64,000 bases of DNA from Cymbidium sinense. Its lineage: Eukaryota > Streptophyta > Magnoliopsida > Asparagales > Orchidaceae. The notes below the pieces were generated by a model. The model was not told the origin of the DNA. It made no database searches and saw only the letters and a program-made list of their open reading frames with translations. The stretch's first letter is position 1, and the number at the start of each line of letters is the position of its first letter. The translations under genes were made by a program, and so were the position numbers. The stretch is from NCBI GenBank assembly GCA_021442155.1, contig CM038223.1:34880983-34944982 (forward strand), read 5' to 3'. Shown here one piece after another: positions 59,934 through 64,000 of the stretch.

Positions 59934-59938
59934 CATTA

Positions 59939-60330
59939 ATTGGTGACTATAAAAAAATTGAAAGGGAAAAATAAAAGCCAATTCACTCTAGAAGATTACT
60001 CAAAGGTAAATGTGACTCAAATAAAGACTAATTCCTCTAGTTGGAAAAGAAAAAGAACCCACTCAACACAATTAGTAGTTAGGGGAATAAATCATTTAAA
60101 TTATTAATCAAAGATGAATGAATTCACCCCCATAATTAATAATTAAATGTTTTCTAAAGTACCAGAGAAACTACTAAACATCTACTAGTATAATACAACA
60201 CAATCATTGAGATAATAAATAAGAAAAGTTCTAAGGAAAAAGAGGTACATCTTTTTCATTTATAAAAGTAACATTTATATTTGTGGGTATAGGATTACAT
60301 GGAGTACTTATCCTCACCGAACTTGTAGCA
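59939..60330. other. Unassigned AT-rich interval
   Basis: No coding or repeat signal beyond low-complexity A-rich sequence, including an A16 run close by at 60339-60355. It lies on the 3' side of the minus-strand gypsy-type ORF and may be its untranslated region. Confidence 0.3.
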
Positions 60331-61865
60331 AGAAATAGAAAAAAAAAAAAAAAAGGACAAAAATAGAAAGGAGGGTTAACTCATCCTACTCACTCCGAAG
60401 GGGGTGACTATGTTGGAGAAGTCTAAGTACTTCGGGTCTAACTGGCCATGCAACACAAGCTTGGTGACTATGAAGTCAAAACTAGCATTGAACTTCTATT
60501 CCAACAACCCCTTAAACTAGGAAGAATCAAAAAAGCCTGGAAAGTCAGCATATTTGTTCGGAGACTCCTTCGTGTGGCAAGAGAGCTATTCCTCCAACTC
60601 CCTCTTTACCTCAGCAAGGTCAATAAGTTTTATAATAACTCTCTATATCTATCCTTCTATTACTATCTCTCTTCTTAAAGCTCAATAAGCTTAGATTTAG
60701 TAGAAGTGAGCTACTCTTGCAGATCTGCTAGCTCCACCTTCACCATGGAGAAACTATTCCGCTTCACCTGGAACTTGTTGTAGATTAAGTCAACTACCAA
60801 GCCATTGCTTGAGCAGTCATCATAGTGAATGGCTAGCAATTGTTTGAGAGGTTCTCAAGAAGAGTGTCAAGTTCCTCTGAGTAGATGTCTTTGCTAGGCA
60901 TGAAAGCTTTGTTGGTCAAATGGATGAGATCAAGAGTGAAGTTGTCCTTTGCATACTCCTCCTCTTCCTCCTTCTCCTTTTCTTTCCCTTTCTCCATCAC
61001 AATCTCACTCCTCTTCTTTGATGACTTTAATCTTGGACTACTTTGGAGCAGTACTTGGACCAATTTCTTCACCAACTTTAGCAGTAGCCAACTTAGTACC
61101 TTCTTCCTCACCATTATTCTTCTAGAGGGACATGATAATTAAAAGATCAAGTGCAAGGGAGGCAACATCCTCTTCACCTAATGAAGCAAGTAAAAATATT
61201 AGGGATAATGAGTTAAAAAGAATCACATAAATGTTAAAAAAAAAAAGCTAAGTACAAAATATTTAACATAGAGGTCACTAGTAACTTAGATGAAAAAATA
61301 ATGATTAATATTCAAGGTCTTATTAGTCACTTTCTTTTATGCCTCCTATAGATGAGCATTCCTCCCTAGAGTGACTGCCTTGCTCATTAGGAAGGTTGTA
61401 GAAATTGTCAACACAAGATGAAGTGACAACCTTTTGATGAATAAGACTTTAGATAGCCACTTCTTGACCTTATTAAATATTCCATGTATTCTCAACAAGA
61501 TTGCCAAGAATTGAATGGTCCCATCATTGTGTCATTTCATAGTGAAGATGTGGTGAAAGAGATTCAGGCCCCACAATAGTCACTCCTCTTTCAGCATCAA
61601 CAAAAAAGTAGTTATACTCACTATAGAGGTTGGCAAGATCTGGGTGGGTATGACCTTGTAGTAATTTAAAATATCTACCCACTTGCAAGGCAAAGGAAGC
61701 TTGAAGCTAAGTTTGAAGTGATCAAGTAGGATGTACAACTAGTTCAAACTGGTCGAGTTTAGTCCCTCATCAAAGTTGGCCACTCTCATTATATAATCTA
61801 GATGATTATGGTGATATCAGTTTAAGACAAAAGTCATTGTCCAAGGAGCAAGGTCAGAAACATCC
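60331..61865 (-). pseudogene. Gypsy-type transposon ORF (Transposase_28-like) remnant, minus strand
   Basis: Minus-strand reading starts near 61860 with LQDVSDLAPWTMTFVLN, then RVANFDEGLNSTSLNQL, ILLDHFKLSFKLPLP and DILNYYKV (61650-61790). This is the same domain as 15321-15662. FTMK.HNDGTIQFLAIL (about 61500-61560) corresponds to FIMKGHQDDTI.LLEIL there. A lysine/glutamate-rich segment follows in the open piece 60833-61114 (EKGKEKEKEEEEEYAKD, then SEELDTLLENL). A coiled-coil region follows with LLQRVELADLQE-type heptads, and a C-terminal GLVVDLIYNKFQVKRNS to LVLHGQLDPKYLDFSNIV block (60400-60790), like the C-terminus of this protein family. Stops and frameshifts occur. The + strand ORFs at 60448-60678 and 60885-61142 are its antisense shadows. 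X6 cuts into its N-terminal side. Confidence 0.55.
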
Positions 61866-64000
61866 TGTAGACCTCATTTTTGGATGAGGTTAACTCATCT
61901 CTAAACTAGTAATTATGATACTTAATCCAAGATTAAGAGTCTTTTGGTTAAACATTTTGGACAGTGTACTTAGTTAAATTAGCTTAATAGGATTAAATGG
62001 ACTCAAATCTAAACAAATAATTGAATCAAACACATTCTAATTAAAATCTAAATCTAATTGAGCTTAAACTAAGGTAATTTTGATGGTTAACCCAATTATC
62101 CTCCTTAAGCTCAAAATCACCTAAACCTAAACAAATTTAAATAAATCAAATAAAAAAACATAAAGTCAATGTATAAATAAAAATGAACCTAAAAAATAAA
62201 TCTAAATGAAGGTCAATGATGGTCAACCATTTGACATAGAGTTGACTTATGTGAGTCCCACCAGGTCAAAGGTCAACCCACCAAAAATTTGACTAAATGA
62301 AATCATTCCAAAGACTCAAAACCATAAAAGGAACATGTTTAAATATGAATCAAATAAATTTAAATCCAATAAGGTCTTATTTGGGCTAATTAGATCACTT
62401 GATCTAAATAAACCCAAATGAATCTTATTAAAACTAAAATCCAAATTAAATTAAAATTAATCTAAATCTAATGCACAATTTTTTTTAAAAATCATAAATA
62501 AATATAATTCAACCAGTCATTGGGTTTAATTTGATCAATTTGGTCATTTGACCTAAATGAGTCCAACCCAATAAGTTTGATTTAGGTCAAACATGTCAAA
62601 ATTGAAATCAACTTTAAACCAAATGAATTAATCACTCCAAATCATTCCAAACATGTGATTAAACATGATTGGAGTATAAATATGCCTTAATTTATTCAAA
62701 TGGTCATTTAACTTAATTGAACTCAACTTAATCCATTTAAGTCAAAATGGGTCAAGTTGAAAAAAAATTAAAATCAATTCCAAATCCAAGGAAATCAGTT
62801 AATTTAAAACATCATAAATCATAAAATAAACACAATTGAACCTAAATTCAAATCTTAAAATACCATTTGAGCTGGGAGATCTAATTTGACTAATTTAGGT
62901 CAAAAGGGCCAAATCTATATTAAATCACATCAAACCCTCACATAGCATGAATCAAATAACCTCAAAATTATTTATAAGGTAATTAACAATGATTGAAACT
63001 CAAATATAAAATTAATTAAACAAAATAAATACAATCAAATCACTTTAATCAACTTAAATCCAAATGGAAATGAACTAAGCCCAATCATCAAATCCAACTC
63101 AAACAGATTTGAGTTTAACCCATGATTCATCTTGGTTTGACTTGGACAATCAAGCACCAATCTAAAATGGTGTTGTGGTGGTGCCAAAAAGCTAAGAGAT
63201 GCCATGTGAGGTGAAATCATAAGAGATGAGGTGTAACCATGGCAACAAAATGGGAAATTGATGCAAAGAAGCTGAATTCCATTACCCTCCTCTATGCCTT
63301 ATCCACCTCTTCATTTTAAACTAATATGGGCTCATCCTAATCAGTTGATCGCCCTTAGAGCTAGCCTCCAAGAGTGACAATCACCATGGAAAATCTAAGT
63401 TGACCTCATCTCACATAAAAATCTCTTGACCACATAGGAAAAGAAGGAAAGAGACCTTCTCTTGGAAACCAAGCATCTCATGCACCTTCCTGAGGTAAAA
63501 TGAAGGAGAATCGATGCCTTCTACAATTCTCTTACTACTGTCAAGCCAAAATTCAACCAAACCCATCGACGAATGAGTGGAGCTTGGCCTCTATAGTGCT
63601 TGGAGGGAAGGTAACTCAATTCCTCTCTCCTAGAGGTTTGCCACATCCCAATAACATGTTCAAAGCATTTCCATCATTGAATATTGATGCCTACGAGTAT
63701 GCCCCAAAGCCAACCACTCTTGCATTTGAGTTTCATACTTTATAAAATAAAGTTGATCTCAAGTGAGATCAAATCATATAGATGCACTTTAGATAATGTC
63801 CTGATGGATTTGTAATTAAAATTGAGTGATTTTGTAGACTAGATTGCCCAAAATTATGTTGATTTAATGGACAGTTCTTAGCTTCTACAATTGATGGAGG
63901 AGAAATAATCTCCACCATCTGTTCCTTATATTAGGAACTGATGGCTTAGATCTAGTTGAATAATTTGATTAAAACCTACACATGGGCCACTGCTAAAACC
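61866..64000 (+). repeat. Family X copy 6 (X6), cut by the window end
   Basis: Starts TGTAGACCTC with a good hairpin (61871-61890). Module A runs to about 63200, with phrases such as TTTGACCTAAATGAGTCCAA and GGTCAACCCACCAAAAATTTG that closely match X4 (40700-40730). Module B (63200-64000) contains GATCTCAAGTGAGATCAAA (63752) and ACACATGGGCCACTGCT (63976), matching 42289 and 42551 in X4. The ORF at 63500-63745 and the minus ORF at 63035-63220 show no recognisable product. Modules C and D would lie beyond the window. Confidence 0.7.
61871..61890 (+). repeat. X6 5' terminal hairpin
   Basis: ACCTCAT, a 6-nt loop TTTTGG, then ATGAGGT, right behind the TGTAG start. Confidence 0.75.

Larger units (their letters stand above)
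55084..59938 (-). repeat. Family X copy 5 (X5), reverse orientation
   Basis: Minus-strand order: hairpin start near 59938, module A (to about 58500, with CAAATTGGGTCAA-type words and a (TA)24 run), module B (57400-58500; ATG...GCC-rich, plus antisense ORF 58547-58756 at its edge), module C (55320-57400, AT-rich) and a shortened module D (55084-55320; its TTTAGACTAG... and AACCTAACCTATGTCTAAG phrases match 9420-9500 in reverse). The terminal part of D is deleted together with the start of E5. The right copy of the LINE target-site duplication (55084-55100) lies within it. Confidence 0.65.

Noticed and set aside
60885..61142. Serine-rich 85-codon plus-strand ORF
   Set aside because: Antisense to the lysine/glutamate-rich segment of the minus-strand gypsy-type ORF.

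Overview
This window looks like plant nuclear DNA from a gene-poor, repeat-packed (heterochromatic) region of an angiosperm. It is strongly AT-rich and has no recognisable intact host gene, rRNA or tRNA gene. No open frame exceeds about 120 codons. Every recognisable coding stretch is a stop-riddled remnant of a retrotransposon: Ty3/gypsy gag and pol, two plant 'transposon protein' families, and an RTE-type LINE. I cannot name the species; nothing here separates monocot from eudicot with confidence.

The dominant component is one large, non-coding, AT-rich dispersed repeat, here called family X. It is seen six times: X1 + 1468-10030, X2 + 16792-22364, X3 - 23680-28005, X4 + 40379-45055, X5 - 55084-59938, and X6 + from 61866 past the window end. 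Each copy has the same module order. It opens with a 5' hairpin beginning TG. Module A is a word array of degenerate 'TTTGACC...GGGTCAAATT' phrases. Module B is a GC-richer, gene-like island. Module C is a very AT-rich stretch of about 2 kb. Module D carries a TATA-like box and ends in CCACA. A second module, E (about 1.3-1.4 kb), normally follows D. With its E modules the family fills roughly half the window. I do not recognise it. It could be a giant LTR (TG...CA) or a foldback-type element.

Layout: 1-1100 Athila-type ORF remnant; 1200-1467 and 11451-12920 'GCACC-word' repeat (G) flanking X1+E1; X1 itself split by a copia-like solo LTR (1909-4836); 12921-16790 gypsy-associated ORF remnants; X2, E2, X3 and E3 in a +/-/-/+ arrangement (16792-29350). 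A nested Ty3/gypsy element on the + strand can be followed over 29360-46955: 5' LTR with TATA, poly(A) signal and PBS; gag split by a G-type insert; a second copia-like LTR in reverse; protease-RT-RNase H; then X4+E4 inserted before the integrase; then a 3' LTR fragment. A second gypsy element on the minus strand (about 46960-52900) retains gag end, protease, RT, RNase H, H2C2 and integrase, then a PBS and an LTR with TATA. X5 (minus) is split by a 5'-truncated LINE flanked by a perfect 17-bp target-site duplication. A minus-strand gypsy-type transposon ORF (60331-61865) and X6 close the window.

The sequence therefore records successive rounds of nested insertion and decay. The parts do not work together as genes. 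The few functional-looking signals (TATA boxes, poly(A) signals, PBS) belong to retroelement LTRs. All family assignments come from reading translations by eye; no database search was run.
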